The notes under the pieces were generated by a model. It ran no database searches. It saw only the letters and a program-made list of their open reading frames with translations, and had not been told where the DNA came from. From Paracoccaceae bacterium (GTDB taxonomy: Bacteria > Pseudomonadota > Alphaproteobacteria > Rhodobacterales > Rhodobacteraceae), in NCBI GenBank assembly GCA_004153385.1, contig SDAL01000001.1, positions 372,001-436,000 of the forward strand: a DNA stretch of 64,000 nucleotides. Direction: 5' to 3'. Shown here in pieces: positions 18,162-27,940 of the stretch (position 1 is the stretch's first letter; every line of letters begins with the position of its first letter). Position numbers and translations under genes: made by a program.

Positions 18162-18571
18162 TGGCGCGGTGGAAAACCCTGATGAGCGGCGCAGGCGCGC
18201 TGGCCGTAGTGTTGTGTTTCGGATCTTTGGCCCGCGCGGATGACACCGCGTCCGGCGCGGAAAAGACCGCGACCATCGCGCCCGTTTTTGCGGCCCCTTT
18301 GCCCGAAGGCGTGGCAACGGCGCGGTATACCTGTGCTCGTGGCGCAAGCGTTTCCGCGGCCTATATCAACAGTGTCGAGCCGCAGCTGGCGGTGATTGTC
18401 GTAGAAGGCCAACAGGTGGTATTGCAATCGGGTCCGACCGGATCGGGTGCGCGCTATACCGCAGGCGAGACAGGATATATCTGGCACACGAAAGGCACGG
18501 GCGCGTTTCTGGCCTGGAACGACGAGGCTGGTATAGAGACGGTCTTGGCCACCGATTGCCAGCAAGATTGA
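18161..18571 (+). CDS. MliC family lysozyme inhibitor
   Basis: A 136-residue secreted protein with a signal peptide cut after LARA (about residue 26). The mature part has the MliC beta-barrel pattern: RYTCARGASVSAAYIN, LAVIVVEGQQVVLQ, SGARYTAGETGYIWHTKG and FLAW. MliC proteins inhibit C-type lysozyme in the periplasm or outer membrane. There is no clear lipobox, so the product is probably soluble. Third gene of the zapA operon and followed by a strong terminator. Confidence 0.8.
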   Translation: MARWKTLMSGAGALAVVLCFGSLARADDTASGAEKTATIAPVFAAPLPEGVATARYTCARGASVSAAYINSVEPQLAVIVVEGQQVVLQSGPTGSGARYTAGETGYIWHTKGTGAFLAWNDEAGIETVLATDCQQD

Positions 18572-18597
18572 TTTTTTCACACGCAGTCCAGATGCAA

Positions 18598-18623
18598 AAA
18601 GGCGCCCCCGAAAGGGCGCCTTT
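18598..18623. terminator. Bidirectional terminator between the mliC-like gene and purF
   Basis: A 10-bp stem (18598-18607 with 18614-18623), 6-base loop, A run on the left and T run on the right. It lies between the convergent ends of the mliC-like gene and purF and can serve both. Confidence 0.85.
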
Positions 18624-18646
18624 GTCATTCGCAGCGATGCCGTCGG

Positions 18647-20122
18647 TTATTCGGCAGCCTCTTTCATCTTGAAGCCTTTTTCCAGCTGGTCGGCCGGAGA
18701 AATCGGATATTCGCCAGAGAAGCACGCATCGCAATATTGCGGATCTTCATTATCACGGCCATCTGCCGCACCGGCGGCACGATAAAGCCCGTCAAGCGAT
18801 ATGAACCGCAAGCTGTCGACATTGATCCATTGACGCATTTCGTCTTCGGTCATTTTGGCGGCCAGCAGCTTCGAGCGGTCCGGCGTATCGACGCCGTAAA
18901 AACACGGCCAGGCCGTGGGCGGGGAGGCGATGCGGAAATGCACCTCCTTCGCGCCTGCATCTAGGATCATGTCCTTGATCTTGCGCGAAGTGGTGCCGCG
19001 CACCACGGAATCATCCACCAGGATTACACGTTTGCCCTTGATCAACGCCTTGTTGACGTTCAGCTTCAGACGCACACCCATATTGCGGATCTGCTCGGTC
19101 GGTTCGATGAAAGTCCGGCCCATATATTGGTTGCGGGTGATGCCGAGCGCGAATGGGATACCCGATTCCTGACTGAACCCGATTGCGGCCGGCGTGCCTG
19201 AATCGGGCACAGGGCATACAAGATCGGCCTCCACAGGTGCTTCACGGGCCAGTTCCACACCGATCTGGCGGCGGGTTTCATAGACCGAACGGCCGCCATA
19301 CTGGCTGTCGGGACGCGAGAAATACACATGCTCGAAGATGCAAAACCGTGATTTGGCCGGCGGGAAGGGGCGCGAGGATTTGATGATACCGTTCTCTATC
19401 ACCACCATTTCGCCCGGATCGATTTCACGCACGAAGTCGGCACCGATGATATCAAGTCCGCATGTCTCCGAACTCAGCGCATAGCCGTTGTCGCCGATCC
19501 GCCCCAGCACAAGCGGACGCACACCCAGCGGATCACGCACGCCGATCAGTTTGGTGCGGGTCATGGCCACGACCGAAAACGCACCTTCGACGCGGCGCAG
19601 CGCATCCGCAATCCGGTCGGCATGTTTTTTCTGGATCGAGCGCGCCATCAGATGGATGATGCATTCGCTGTCGGAGGAGGACTGGAAAATCGCCCCCATT
19701 TCGATCAGCTCACGGCGCAGCTGGTTGGCATTGGTCAGATTGCCGTTATGGGCGATCGCGCAGCCGCCCATCGAGAATTCGCCGAAGAAAGGCTGCACAT
19801 CGCGGATTGCTGCACCCTTCTTGCCCGCAGTGGAATAGCGCACATGACCCAGCGCCACAGAGCCGGGCAGTGTATCCATCAGGGAGGTCTTGGTGAAATT
19901 GTCGCGGACATAGCCGAAACGGTGGGCCGAGTTGAAGCCGTCGTCTGGATGATGGGCGACAATCCCACCGGCTTCTTGGCCGCGGTGCTGGAGGGCATGC
20001 ATGCCGAGCGCGACGAAGTTCGCTGCATCTTTTACGCCGACAACGCCGAAAACGCCGCATTCTTCCTTGAGCTTATCATCATCAAACGGGTTGGACAGGA
20101 AACGGCGGGGCTGATCGTTCAT
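18647..20122 (-). CDS. purF: Amidophosphoribosyltransferase
   Basis: First committed step of purine synthesis: PRPP plus glutamine to phosphoribosylamine. The 491-residue protein carries a short propeptide before the glutaminase nucleophile in LKEECGVFGV, which would be exposed by processing. RVILVDDSVVRGTTS is the PRPP-binding loop, and CDACFSGEYP near the end resembles the Fe-S type of B. subtilis PurF. Start ATG 20122 is chosen from homologues. Last gene of the minus-strand block that begins with alr, although a hairpin lies just upstream. Confidence 0.95.
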   Translation of the reverse strand: MNDQPRRFLSNPFDDDKLKEECGVFGVVGVKDAANFVALGMHALQHRGQEAGGIVAHHPDDGFNSAHRFGYVRDNFTKTSLMDTLPGSVALGHVRYSTAGKKGAAIRDVQPFFGEFSMGGCAIAHNGNLTNANQLRRELIEMGAIFQSSSDSECIIHLMARSIQKKHADRIADALRRVEGAFSVVAMTRTKLIGVRDPLGVRPLVLGRIGDNGYALSSETCGLDIIGADFVREIDPGEMVVIENGIIKSSRPFPPAKSRFCIFEHVYFSRPDSQYGGRSVYETRRQIGVELAREAPVEADLVCPVPDSGTPAAIGFSQESGIPFALGITRNQYMGRTFIEPTEQIRNMGVRLKLNVNKALIKGKRVILVDDSVVRGTTSRKIKDMILDAGAKEVHFRIASPPTAWPCFYGVDTPDRSKLLAAKMTEDEMRQWINVDSLRFISLDGLYRAAGAADGRDNEDPQYCDACFSGEYPISPADQLEKGFKMKEAAE

Positions 20123-20174
20123 GTGGGAGTGGCTCCGATTCCGAGAGGGGAGTGACGCCGCACACATACTGCGA

Positions 20175-20202
20175 AACGGGAGGGCTGTTAACCCCTCCCG
20201 TT
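20175..20202 (-). terminator. Hairpin between cvpA and purF
   Basis: A 10-bp stem (20175-20184 with 20193-20202), 8-base loop, followed by TTTC on the minus strand. It lies about 95 bases after the cvpA stop and 50 before the purF start, so purF is probably transcribed mainly from its own promoter. Confidence 0.6.
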
Positions 20203-20296
20203 CCAGAAAGCTTTATCAGACTGTCATGATTGCGTGTGGTGCATAGCGGCCTGTCACGCTTTTTACGTGCCAGACCACCGGTGTGCGCACACCCCG

Positions 20297-20872
20297 TTAT
20301 TGCGGATCGGCGCTGGGGCTGACAGGGCAGGTGGAAACCAGCTGCTCGTAGCGTTGCACGATCCAGCCCGGCGCATCCTCGGGCATGCTCTCATCCATCG
20401 ACCCCGACAGGCGCGAGAACACCTTGGCCGAACGCGAGTCATCGATCACCTGCATTGTCTCGTTGGCCATGACGCGATCATAGACCACAAAGGCCACAGC
20501 CACGAGCACCACACCGCGCAAAACACCGAACAGGAAACCAAGCCCCTGATCGATCCCACCCAATGCCGAGCGCTGGACCGCTGATGCAAAAAGCGGTGTG
20601 ATGAAAGAAAAGACAATCAGTGCAAGGGCGAACACGGCTGCAAACCCGCCGATGGTCGCCAGCTCGCAGCTGTCTGACAAAAACCGGTCCAGCCCCGGTA
20701 TTTGCGCAATGAGTGGCCGCGCCGCTGCGGCAAATAGATATGCCATGATCGCAGCGGCAACCCAGCCGATAATCGCAAGGCCTTCGCGTACGAAGCCCCG
20801 GCTATAGGCCAAAATAGCCGATAGAATAACGATGACAGCCACGATGGCGTCGACGATGGTAAACCCGTCCAT
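20297..20872 (-). CDS. cvpA: CvpA family membrane protein
   Basis: A 191-residue inner-membrane protein with four hydrophobic segments, starting MDGFTIVDAIVAVIVILSAI and including AYSRGFVREGLAIIGWVAA and LGFLFGVLRGVVLVAVAFVVYD, the typical CvpA conserved parts. CvpA is linked genetically to colicin V production and envelope stress tolerance; its molecular action is unclear. It lies 34 bases after radA and upstream of purF, its usual neighbour. Confidence 0.88.
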   Translation of the reverse strand: MDGFTIVDAIVAVIVILSAILAYSRGFVREGLAIIGWVAAAIMAYLFAAAARPLIAQIPGLDRFLSDSCELATIGGFAAVFALALIVFSFITPLFASAVQRSALGGIDQGLGFLFGVLRGVVLVAVAFVVYDRVMANETMQVIDDSRSAKVFSRLSGSMDESMPEDAPGWIVQRYEQLVSTCPVSPSADPQ

Positions 20873-20906
20873 GCGTTTCCCAGTATCCCTAGTCACAGCC
20901 CGCGCG

Positions 20907-22274
20907 TCATCCGGCGCCGAACATATCCCCGACAAATGTGACAAGATCCGGCAGTTTTTTCAGCTCGATCCCGTCACCCCCTTCGGTTTTCGTACCCGAA
21001 GGAGCAATGGCCTGTGAGAAACCAAGTTTTGCCGCTTCTTTCAACCTGTTTTCCGCCTGACCTACCGGACGGAGTGCCGCAGACAGGCTGATTTCACCGA
21101 AAATCACCATCTCGGCGGGCAGGGCCACGTCTTCGCGCGCACTCAGCAGGGCCGCCGCCGCGGCCAGATCGGCGGCAGGTTCCAGCACTCGCATGCCACC
21201 GGCCACGTTAAGAAAGACATCAAGCCCGGTGAACGGAATACCACAGCGGCTTTCCAGCACGGCAAGAATGGTGGAAATCCGACCCGAGTCGAGCCCCACC
21301 ACGGTGCGCCGCGGACTTGCCAGCGACGACGGCGCCACAAGCGCCTGAATCTCGGTCAGAACGGGTCGCGTGCCTTCTATACCGGCAAAAACCGCAGATC
21401 CCGGAGCGGCCTGACCCCGTTCGGATAAAAACAGGGCGGAGGGGTTCGATACCTCGGCCAGCCCCGCGCCGGTCATCTCGAACACCCCGATTTCAGCCGC
21501 CGGACCAAAGCGGTTTTTGACCGCGCGAAGAATGCGGAACTGGTGGCCCCGCTCGCCTTCGAAATACAGCACCGTATCGACCATGTGCTCGACCACGCGC
21601 GGGCCTGCGATCTGTCCCTCTTTGGTCACATGTCCGACCAAAATTACCGAACATCCCCGTCGCTTGGCAAATGTCACAAGTTCGTGGCAGGCCGCGCGCA
21701 CCTGTGACACCGAGCCCGGTGCCGATTCGACGTGATCGGCCCACATGGTCTGGATCGAGTCGATGACCACCAGATCGGGGGCCTCTGCCTCCATCGTGGT
21801 GATGATGTCGCGCAGATTTGTTTCAGCCCCCAGTTGGACAGGGGCATGTTGCAATCCCAGCCGCTGGGCGCGCATGCGCACCTGTGCAGAGGCTTCCTCA
21901 CCAGAGATATAAAGCGTCTTTAATCCCTTCATCGCGAAATGGGCCACGGCTTGCAGCAACAGGGTGGATTTCCCGATACCGGGATCACCGCCAACCAGAA
22001 TCGCCGATCCTGCCACCAGTCCGCCGCCCAGAACGCGGTCGAACTCTGCCATGCCGCACAAGGTGCGCGGCGGCGGGGCCTCGTTCTCCGACAGGCTGCT
22101 CAACCCGACGAGGCGGCCCTTGCTGGCACCAAGGGATTTGCCCTTTGGTCCGGCAGACAGCGGAGCCTCTTCCACGAGCGTGTTCCACTCGCCACAGCTA
22201 TCGCAGCGCCCGTTCCATTTCTTGTGAACCGCGCCGCATTTTGTACAGGTGAAGGAGATCGTGTTTTTTGCCAT
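20907..22274 (-). CDS. radA: DNA repair protein RadA
   Basis: A 455-residue RecA-like ATPase that promotes branch migration during recombinational repair. The N-terminal zinc finger uses Cys10, Cys13, Cys24 and Cys27 (CTKCG...CDSCG). Walker A is GGDPGIGKST near residue 100, the RadA-specific KNRFG motif follows, and the C-terminal part is the Lon-protease-like domain (GEISLSAALRPV). Start ATG 22274 gives the exact family N-terminus. Lies between the pqiA-like gene and cvpA. Confidence 0.95.
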   Translation of the reverse strand: MAKNTISFTCTKCGAVHKKWNGRCDSCGEWNTLVEEAPLSAGPKGKSLGASKGRLVGLSSLSENEAPPPRTLCGMAEFDRVLGGGLVAGSAILVGGDPGIGKSTLLLQAVAHFAMKGLKTLYISGEEASAQVRMRAQRLGLQHAPVQLGAETNLRDIITTMEAEAPDLVVIDSIQTMWADHVESAPGSVSQVRAACHELVTFAKRRGCSVILVGHVTKEGQIAGPRVVEHMVDTVLYFEGERGHQFRILRAVKNRFGPAAEIGVFEMTGAGLAEVSNPSALFLSERGQAAPGSAVFAGIEGTRPVLTEIQALVAPSSLASPRRTVVGLDSGRISTILAVLESRCGIPFTGLDVFLNVAGGMRVLEPAADLAAAAALLSAREDVALPAEMVIFGEISLSAALRPVGQAENRLKEAAKLGFSQAIAPSGTKTEGGDGIELKKLPDLVTFVGDMFGAG

Positions 22275-22359
22275 TCCAGAGCTTTGCCAGAACGAGGGGT
22301 GAACATCAAGCACCCAAATAAGGCCGTCTCTGTCTGCGCGTGCCGGTATCGGGGTGGGT

Positions 22360-22824
22360 TCACAGGCGGGGCGGGCGCCGCTTTTGGTGCCGTGTCAGGC
22401 TGGAGAGCGCAAAAGACACAAGCACGCAGCCCGTGAACAGATACAGCCCCCATGCCGTTTCCAGCCGTCCCACAGCCAGCCCTTTCGCCAGCACGATATA
22501 GATGGCGATCAGAAACACATCCGCCATCGCAAGCCGGCCCAAGAAATGCAGCGCAGGCAATACGCGGGCCGGTGCCTTGCCGAAATGCACAAGCGCAAGC
22601 GTGATCACCTTCACATATGGCGCGACCACAGCCAGCAGCGCCACAACCACCGCCAATAGACGATCGGTGTGCCAAAGGGTTTGCACCCCCGAGCGGATGG
22701 AGACATCGGTCAGGCTCCAGAACGGCAGCAGGCCTGTGCGCATCAAGGGCGCACACCAACTGACTGGCAGCAATACAAGCAGGCAGAGATTTGCAAATTT
22801 GTAAACGTGCAGCCGCATGACCAT
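22360..22824 (-). CDS. Paraquat-inducible protein A-like membrane protein
   Basis: About 154 residues with four transmembrane segments (FANLCLLVLLPVSWCAPLM; LLAVVVALLAVVAPYVKVITLAL; ALHFLGRLAMADVFLIAIYIVLA; WGLYLFTGCVLVSFALS). The TDVSIRSG and PYVKVITL stretches fit the PqiA domain. It is the short, single-domain form without the zinc-ribbon part. PqiA proteins are part of a lipid transport system in E. coli, but pqiB is not here. The start is uncertain between 22818 and 22869. Lies between alr and radA. Confidence 0.75.
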   Translation of the reverse strand: MVMRLHVYKFANLCLLVLLPVSWCAPLMRTGLLPFWSLTDVSIRSGVQTLWHTDRLLAVVVALLAVVAPYVKVITLALVHFGKAPARVLPALHFLGRLAMADVFLIAIYIVLAKGLAVGRLETAWGLYLFTGCVLVSFALSSLTRHQKRRPPRL

Positions 22825-22955
22825 TCCAGAAACCCGCAGATTGAAAACACGCGCCGCCGTTTCGCGCAAATAGCCGCGCGCGGCCGGGCGGCTGGCGTGA
22901 CTGACAGCCCCGAGAGGAAACAGGCAGGGCGAGACGCCGCTGCCCGCCCGCGCCC

Positions 22956-24005
22956 TTACACCAGTGTTTCGGTATAGATCCGGTTATAGCGCCGGCTGAG
23001 CGATGTCAGCACCTCGTAGCCGATCGTCCCGATCAGGTCCGCCAGATGATCCACTGATTGCTGCGGGCCGATCAGGTCCAGCTCCTCGGGGGTGCCGTCA
23101 AGATCGGTGATATCGACGGTGACCAGATCCATCGAGACACGCCCGACCAAGGGGCAGGGCGTTTGACCGGCCCAAAGGGTGGCTTTGTTCGACAGATGCC
23201 GGCTGATCCCGTCGGCATAGCCGCCCGACACGGTCGCAATGCGCGAGGGCCGGTTGGCCGTCCATGTGTTGCCGTAGCCCACCGTTTCCCCCGGTGCCAC
23301 GTCGCGGATTTGCAAAACCGGCAAGGACAGCCGCACGACAGGATCGGCATCTGCGAAGGGCAGGCCACCATAAAGACCGATGCCGGGGCGTGTCAGATCG
23401 AAATGATAGTCCGGTCCGGCCAGAATGCCGCCCGTGGCCGCAAGCGACCGGCGCAGCCCCAGACCGTCCGTCATGCGTTTGAATTCTGCCAGCTGGCGTT
23501 CGTTCATGCCGGTTTCCAATTCGTCCGAGCAGGCCAGATGGCTCATGACAAGCGCAGGCCCCTTTGCCACAAGCGCGGGTTTGAGCGATTGCCATTCCGT
23601 ATCCTCAAGGCCCAGCCTGTTCATCCCGGTGTCGAGTTGCACCGCGAAAGGGGCATGGGGCAGGGTTTGCATGTGCCGTGTGACCTGCTCGGGGGCATTG
23701 AGCACCGCCGTCAGGTCCAGATCGTCCAGCATGTCGGTGTCGCCAGGCATATGACCTGACAGAACGAAAATCTCCGGTCCTTCGCCCACGGCCTGGCGCA
23801 GGCTTGCGCCCTCGTCGGCAAGTGCCACGAAAAACGTGCGCACGCCCGCGCGCTGCAACCGGCGTGCCACGCGGCCTGCGCCCGTGCCATAGGCATCGGC
23901 CTTGACCACGGCGGCGGTTTGCGTGGTTGGTGCCGATTGCGCATCAAGCGCGCTCCAGTTTGCGGCGATTGCGTCAATATCGATACGGAGGGATGCACTG
24001 GCCAT
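22956..24005 (-). CDS. alr: Alanine racemase
   Basis: PLP enzyme making D-alanine for peptidoglycan. The 349-residue protein has the PLP-binding Lys35 in AVVKADAYGTG and the second catalytic Tyr region near VGYGNTWTAN, with RPGIGLYGG before it. ATG 24005 (MASASLRIDIDAIAANW) is the family start. First gene of the block alr, pqiA-like, radA, cvpA, purF. Its upstream neighbour would normally be dnaB, which here lies 13.7 kb away beyond a sugar-utilisation module. Confidence 0.94.
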   Translation of the reverse strand: MASASLRIDIDAIAANWSALDAQSAPTTQTAAVVKADAYGTGAGRVARRLQRAGVRTFFVALADEGASLRQAVGEGPEIFVLSGHMPGDTDMLDDLDLTAVLNAPEQVTRHMQTLPHAPFAVQLDTGMNRLGLEDTEWQSLKPALVAKGPALVMSHLACSDELETGMNERQLAEFKRMTDGLGLRRSLAATGGILAGPDYHFDLTRPGIGLYGGLPFADADPVVRLSLPVLQIRDVAPGETVGYGNTWTANRPSRIATVSGGYADGISRHLSNKATLWAGQTPCPLVGRVSMDLVTVDITDLDGTPEELDLIGPQQSVDHLADLIGTIGYEVLTSLSRRYNRIYTETLV

Positions 24006-24117
24006 GAGGGGTCTTCTTTGTCCTTCGCGGGGCTGCGTCAAAAGCGATCCGGCCGGCAGCCTGCGCGCAACCGGTCGGGGTGCCGGACGCATAATGGAAT
24101 CTATGCGCCGCCAGTTC

Positions 24118-25041
24118 CTACAACCGGGTCAGCACTTCGTCGAGCAGGATTTCGGCCAGCCGCGTCAGCTGGCGCTTGGCATCATGGATCACCATGTAGG
24201 GCGGCACCTCGATCATCTCGTCGAGATCCAGACACACCAGCCCGTCGCCGATCCGCGTGGTGCCGGTGAGCATATCGGCCACTTCACGGGTCTGGGGCGC
24301 AATCGCATCACTACCACATATCATCGACAGCGCGATCAACAGCGAGGAGCTGTTGGTGACAATTTCCGGCGCGGAAACACCATTGCGCAGAAAGGTCTGT
24401 TCCAGAGATTGCCGGATGGGCGAGCCGCTTTCCTGCACGACAAACTCGAAATCGCGCAAGTCACGTAACGTTATTTTTTGCCCCGCCAGCGGATGATCGT
24501 GGCGCACAACCAGCGAGATCTGCTCGGTGCGGCCGGGATAGACGTAGAAGTCGCGCACTTCCTGATGGGCGTCGATACGGGCGATCACGAAATCGAAGCG
24601 CCCTTCTTCAAGCCCGCGAACAAGCGTGGCGGAGGGAGCCACCAGAACGGTGGGGCGGATGTCCGCAGAGCGGGCGCGCAGCTGCTGCAACGCGGGCACC
24701 AGAACGGCGCTGGCAGGCCCTGTGACAGAGCCTACGCGGACCTCGCCTGCGGTGCCGGCCATCAGGTGTTTTACTTCTTTATCAAGGCTTTCCATCTCGG
24801 CGAGGATCACGCGGGCGTGACGCAAAATGATCGCGCCCAACGCGGTTTCCACCATCCCGCGGGGGTGGCGTTCGAAAAGGGGGGCGCCTGCGTCTTTCTC
24901 CATCTCCGTCAGGATCCGCGAGGCGGCGGGTTGCGAGATCCCCACCACATCTGCGGCCAGTTGCAGCTTGCCCGATGCGGCAATCGCCTGAATCAGTTGC
25001 AGGTGGGCCGGCTTCATTCGCCGCGTAAGGTTCAGCGCCAT
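24118..25041 (-). CDS. gbpR: LysR family regulator, GbpR type
   Basis: A 307-residue LysR regulator resembling GbpR of Agrobacterium, which controls the galactose/arabinose-binding protein ChvE. The N-terminal helix-turn-helix covers roughly residues 10-65 (LQLIQAIAASGKLQLAADVVGISQPAASRIL), followed by the co-inducer domain. AGGAGCG lies seven bases before ATG 25041. It is divergent from chvE with 175 bases between, the same arrangement as in Agrobacterium, and presumably activates the 12-kb operon in response to arabinose or galactose. Confidence 0.88.
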   Translation of the reverse strand: MALNLTRRMKPAHLQLIQAIAASGKLQLAADVVGISQPAASRILTEMEKDAGAPLFERHPRGMVETALGAIILRHARVILAEMESLDKEVKHLMAGTAGEVRVGSVTGPASAVLVPALQQLRARSADIRPTVLVAPSATLVRGLEEGRFDFVIARIDAHQEVRDFYVYPGRTEQISLVVRHDHPLAGQKITLRDLRDFEFVVQESGSPIRQSLEQTFLRNGVSAPEIVTNSSSLLIALSMICGSDAIAPQTREVADMLTGTTRIGDGLVCLDLDEMIEVPPYMVIHDAKRQLTRLAEILLDEVLTRL

Positions 25042-25216
25042 CAGTCCGCTCCTGTTGCAAAAATCAACCACCCATATCAGTTGTGGTATGTGTTTTGTCG
25101 TATTTCAGATTTGATTGGTATGATGCAAGGCGTTACCGCGTTAACCAGAGCTTTTTGCTCACTATAACCGGGGAGCGCGGGAAGAGGAGCCGCAAACCCT
25201 GCAGAGGGAGGTACAT
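25042..25216. promoter_or_regulatory. Divergent gbpR-chvE control region
   Basis: The 175-base gap holds the divergent promoters. An inverted repeat CATA-N10-TATG at 25073-25090 is AT-rich and placed like a LysR-type binding site; GCGTTACCGCGTTAAC follows at about 25130. GGGAGG lies six bases before the chvE ATG. Exact -35/-10 boxes could not be assigned. Confidence 0.4.
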
Positions 25217-26272
25217 ATGACTTTGAAATCCATCCTGGTCGCCACAGCGCTGGTGTCCACAATGGCTGGGGCCGCAATGGCTCAAGGCACGATCGGCATC
25301 GCGATGCCGACCAAATCCTCGGCACGCTGGATTGCCGATGGTGAGAACATTCAAAAACAGTTGCAAGAGGCCGGCTACGACACGATCTTGCAATATGCCG
25401 AAGACGATATCCCCAACCAGGTCGCCCAGATCGAAAACATGATCACCAACGGCGTTGATGTTCTGGTGATCGGCGCGATCGACGGCACAACGCTTTCGAA
25501 CGCTCTGGAAAACGCGTATTACGCGGACATCGACGTGATCGCCTATGACCGTCTTATCCGCGACAGCGAATACGTCAGCTACTACGCCACTTTCGACAAC
25601 TTCAAGGTCGGCGTGCAGCAGGCCACTACCTTGGTCGACGGCCTCAAGGAACGCTTCCCCGACAAAGAGACATGGAATGTCGAACTGTTCGGCGGTAGCC
25701 CCGACGATAACAACGCCTACTTCTTCTATAACGGCGCAATGTCGATTTTGCAGCCGCTGATCGACGAGGGCAAAGTCAAAATCGTATCCGGCCAGATGGG
25801 TATGGATCAGGTTGGTACGCTGCGCTGGGATCCGGCGACGGCACAGGCACGTATGGATAATATCCTGTCGGCCTATTACACCAACAACGAAGTGCAGGGC
25901 GTCTTGTCCCCCTATGACGGTTTGTCGATCGGGATCCTGTCCTCGCTCAAAGGCGTGGGCTATGGGTCGGGCAACTTGCCGATGCCGATCGTGACGGGTC
26001 AGGATGCCGAAATCCAATCTGTCAAAGCGATCGAATCTGGTGAGCAATACTCCACCATCTTCAAAGATACGCGCGAGCTGGCCCGTGTGACCATTGGCAT
26101 GGTGGAAGCCCTGCTCAATGACAGCGAGCCGGAAATCAACGACACCACCACCTATGATAACGGCGTAAAAGTTGTGCCGTCCTATCTGCTAGAGCCTGTT
26201 CCGGTAACCAAAGCAAACTGGGAAGAGGTTCTGATCGGCGGTGGATATTACACCGAAGATCAAATCAAGTAA
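25217..26272 (+). CDS. chvE: Periplasmic multiple-sugar-binding protein ChvE
   Basis: A 351-residue periplasmic binding protein very close to Agrobacterium ChvE, which binds L-arabinose, D-galactose and other aldoses. Signal peptide ends AMA at about residue 22. Strongly conserved stretches include [59 protein letters not shown] and [10 protein letters not shown]. First gene of the operon, with a strong ribosome-binding site. An intrinsic terminator behind it should give it higher expression than the membrane components. Confidence 0.95.
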   Translation: MTLKSILVATALVSTMAGAAMAQGTIGIAMPTKSSARWIADGENIQKQLQEAGYDTILQYAEDDIPNQVAQIENMITNGVDVLVIGAIDGTTLSNALENAYYADIDVIAYDRLIRDSEYVSYYATFDNFKVGVQQATTLVDGLKERFPDKETWNVELFGGSPDDNNAYFFYNGAMSILQPLIDEGKVKIVSGQMGMDQVGTLRWDPATAQARMDNILSAYYTNNEVQGVLSPYDGLSIGILSSLKGVGYGSGNLPMPIVTGQDAEIQSVKAIESGEQYSTIFKDTRELARVTIGMVEALLNDSEPEINDTTTYDNGVKVVPSYLLEPVPVTKANWEEVLIGGGYYTEDQIK

Positions 26273-26287
26273 CCCCCGCATCCGGTT

Positions 26288-26323
26288 CTGGCGGGTGGCG
26301 TCATGCCACCTGCCAGCCTTTTT
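26288..26323 (+). terminator. Attenuating terminator between chvE and gguA
   Basis: A 12-bp stem with one G-U pair (26288-26299 with 26305-26316), 5-base loop and a CCTTTTTC tail. A second hairpin (26359-26366 with 26378-26385) lies just before the gguA ribosome-binding site. Partial termination here would keep binding-protein levels above those of the ATPase and permease. Confidence 0.75.
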
Positions 26324-26407
26324 CGGCCCCTTGGCCCCCGGACCGTATCGCGGTCCGCGGGGTGGGGTGTGCCCGATCCCACCCCATAATACGCGGAGAA
26401 AGCAGCC

Positions 26408-27928
26408 ATGCAGCCATCCCTGCTGGAAATGCGGTCCATTACCAAAACTTTTCCGGGTGTTAAGGCGCTCGATAACGTAACGCTGAAGGTCGCCGAGGGC
26501 GAAATTCACGCGATTTGCGGTGAAAACGGTGCCGGTAAATCGACCCTTATGAAAGTGCTGAGCGGCGTGTATCCCGCTGGCAGCTATGACGGCGAGATCC
26601 ATTACGACGGCGCACTGGCGCAGTTCAAGAATATCTCCGACAGTGAATCCAAAGGCATCATCATCATTCACCAGGAGCTGGCGCTGGTCCCGCTGTTGTC
26701 GATCGCCGAGAACCTGTTTTTGGGTAACGAGCGTGCGCATGGCGGTGTGATCAACTGGCCGCAAACCTATCGCAGCACGGAAGAACTGCTCAAGAAAGTC
26801 GGGCTGCGCGATGCACCGACGACGCCGGTCGAAAAGCTTGGCGTTGGCAAACAGCAGCTGGTGGAAATTGCAAAGGCGCTGGCCAAGGACGTTCGGCTTT
26901 TGATTCTTGATGAGCCGACCGCCGCCCTTTCGGAATCCGACAGTCAGGCCTTGCTGGATCTGATGTTGGAACTGAAAGCGCAAGGCGTGACGCAGATCAT
27001 CATCTCTCATAAGCTAAACGAGGTGCGGCGCGTGGCCGATACGGTCACCGTAATTCGTGATGGCCAGACGGTCAGCAGTTTCGGCACCCAAGACGGCATC
27101 ACCGAAGACCGCATTGTGCGCGATATGGTGGGCCGCTCGCTGGAAAACCGCTATCCCGCCCGTGAGCGTCGTGCAGGCGACATGCTCCTCGAGGTCGATA
27201 ACTGGTCGGTGTTCCACGAAGAGCATCGCGACCGTCAGGTGATCAAGAACGTGGCCTTCAATGTGCGCGCAGGCGAGGTTGTGGGCATTGCGGGATTGAT
27301 GGGCGCCGGACGCACCGAGCTTGCGATGTCTATCTTCGGCAAAAGCTGGGGCCATAACATCACCGGCAATGTGAAGATGCATGGCAAATCCGTCGATACG
27401 TCCAACGTATCGCGTGCGATCGCGGCAGGGCTGGCCTATGTGACCGAGGATCGCAAGGAGCTGGGCCTGATCCTGGACGAGACGATCTTGAAAAACGTGA
27501 CACTTTCCAATCTTGACGAGGTGTCGCGCACAGGCGTGATCGACGAGAATGCCGAGCGCACGGTCGCGGACCGTTATCGAAATGACCTGAATATCCGCAC
27601 ACCCGATGTGTTCCAGAAAGTGGGCAATCTGTCTGGCGGTAACCAGCAGAAAGTCGTTTTGTCGAAATGGCTTTTTGCTGCACCCGAAGTCCTGATCTTG
27701 GATGAACCGACGCGCGGCATCGATGTGGGCGCGAAATTCGAAATTTATACAATAATCAACGAGCTGTCGGCGGCTGGCAAAGGCGTTGTGGTGATTTCAT
27801 CGGAATTGCCCGAACTGATCGGCCTATCGGACCGCATCTATGTGATGAACGAGGGCGCTTTCGTAGGCGAACTTGATGCATCCGACGCCAGCCAAGAGCG
27901 CATCATGTCGCTCATCGTGACGGAATAA
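26408..27928 (+). CDS. gguA: Sugar ABC transporter ATP-binding protein GguA
   Basis: A 506-residue double-ABC ATPase of the CUT2 (ribose/galactose/xylose) class. The first domain has Walker [10 protein letters not shown] near residue 40 and [10 protein letters not shown]. The second domain has a degenerate P-loop GLMGAGRTE, a signature LSGGNQQKV, and [11 protein letters not shown], as usual for this class. With ChvE and GguB it forms the arabinose/galactose importer known in Agrobacterium. gguB follows after 12 bases. Confidence 0.94.
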   Translation: MQPSLLEMRSITKTFPGVKALDNVTLKVAEGEIHAICGENGAGKSTLMKVLSGVYPAGSYDGEIHYDGALAQFKNISDSESKGIIIIHQELALVPLLSIAENLFLGNERAHGGVINWPQTYRSTEELLKKVGLRDAPTTPVEKLGVGKQQLVEIAKALAKDVRLLILDEPTAALSESDSQALLDLMLELKAQGVTQIIISHKLNEVRRVADTVTVIRDGQTVSSFGTQDGITEDRIVRDMVGRSLENRYPARERRAGDMLLEVDNWSVFHEEHRDRQVIKNVAFNVRAGEVVGIAGLMGAGRTELAMSIFGKSWGHNITGNVKMHGKSVDTSNVSRAIAAGLAYVTEDRKELGLILDETILKNVTLSNLDEVSRTGVIDENAERTVADRYRNDLNIRTPDVFQKVGNLSGGNQQKVVLSKWLFAAPEVLILDEPTRGIDVGAKFEIYTIINELSAAGKGVVVISSELPELIGLSDRIYVMNEGAFVGELDASDASQERIMSLIVTE

Positions 27929-27940
27929 GGGGAGAAGCCA

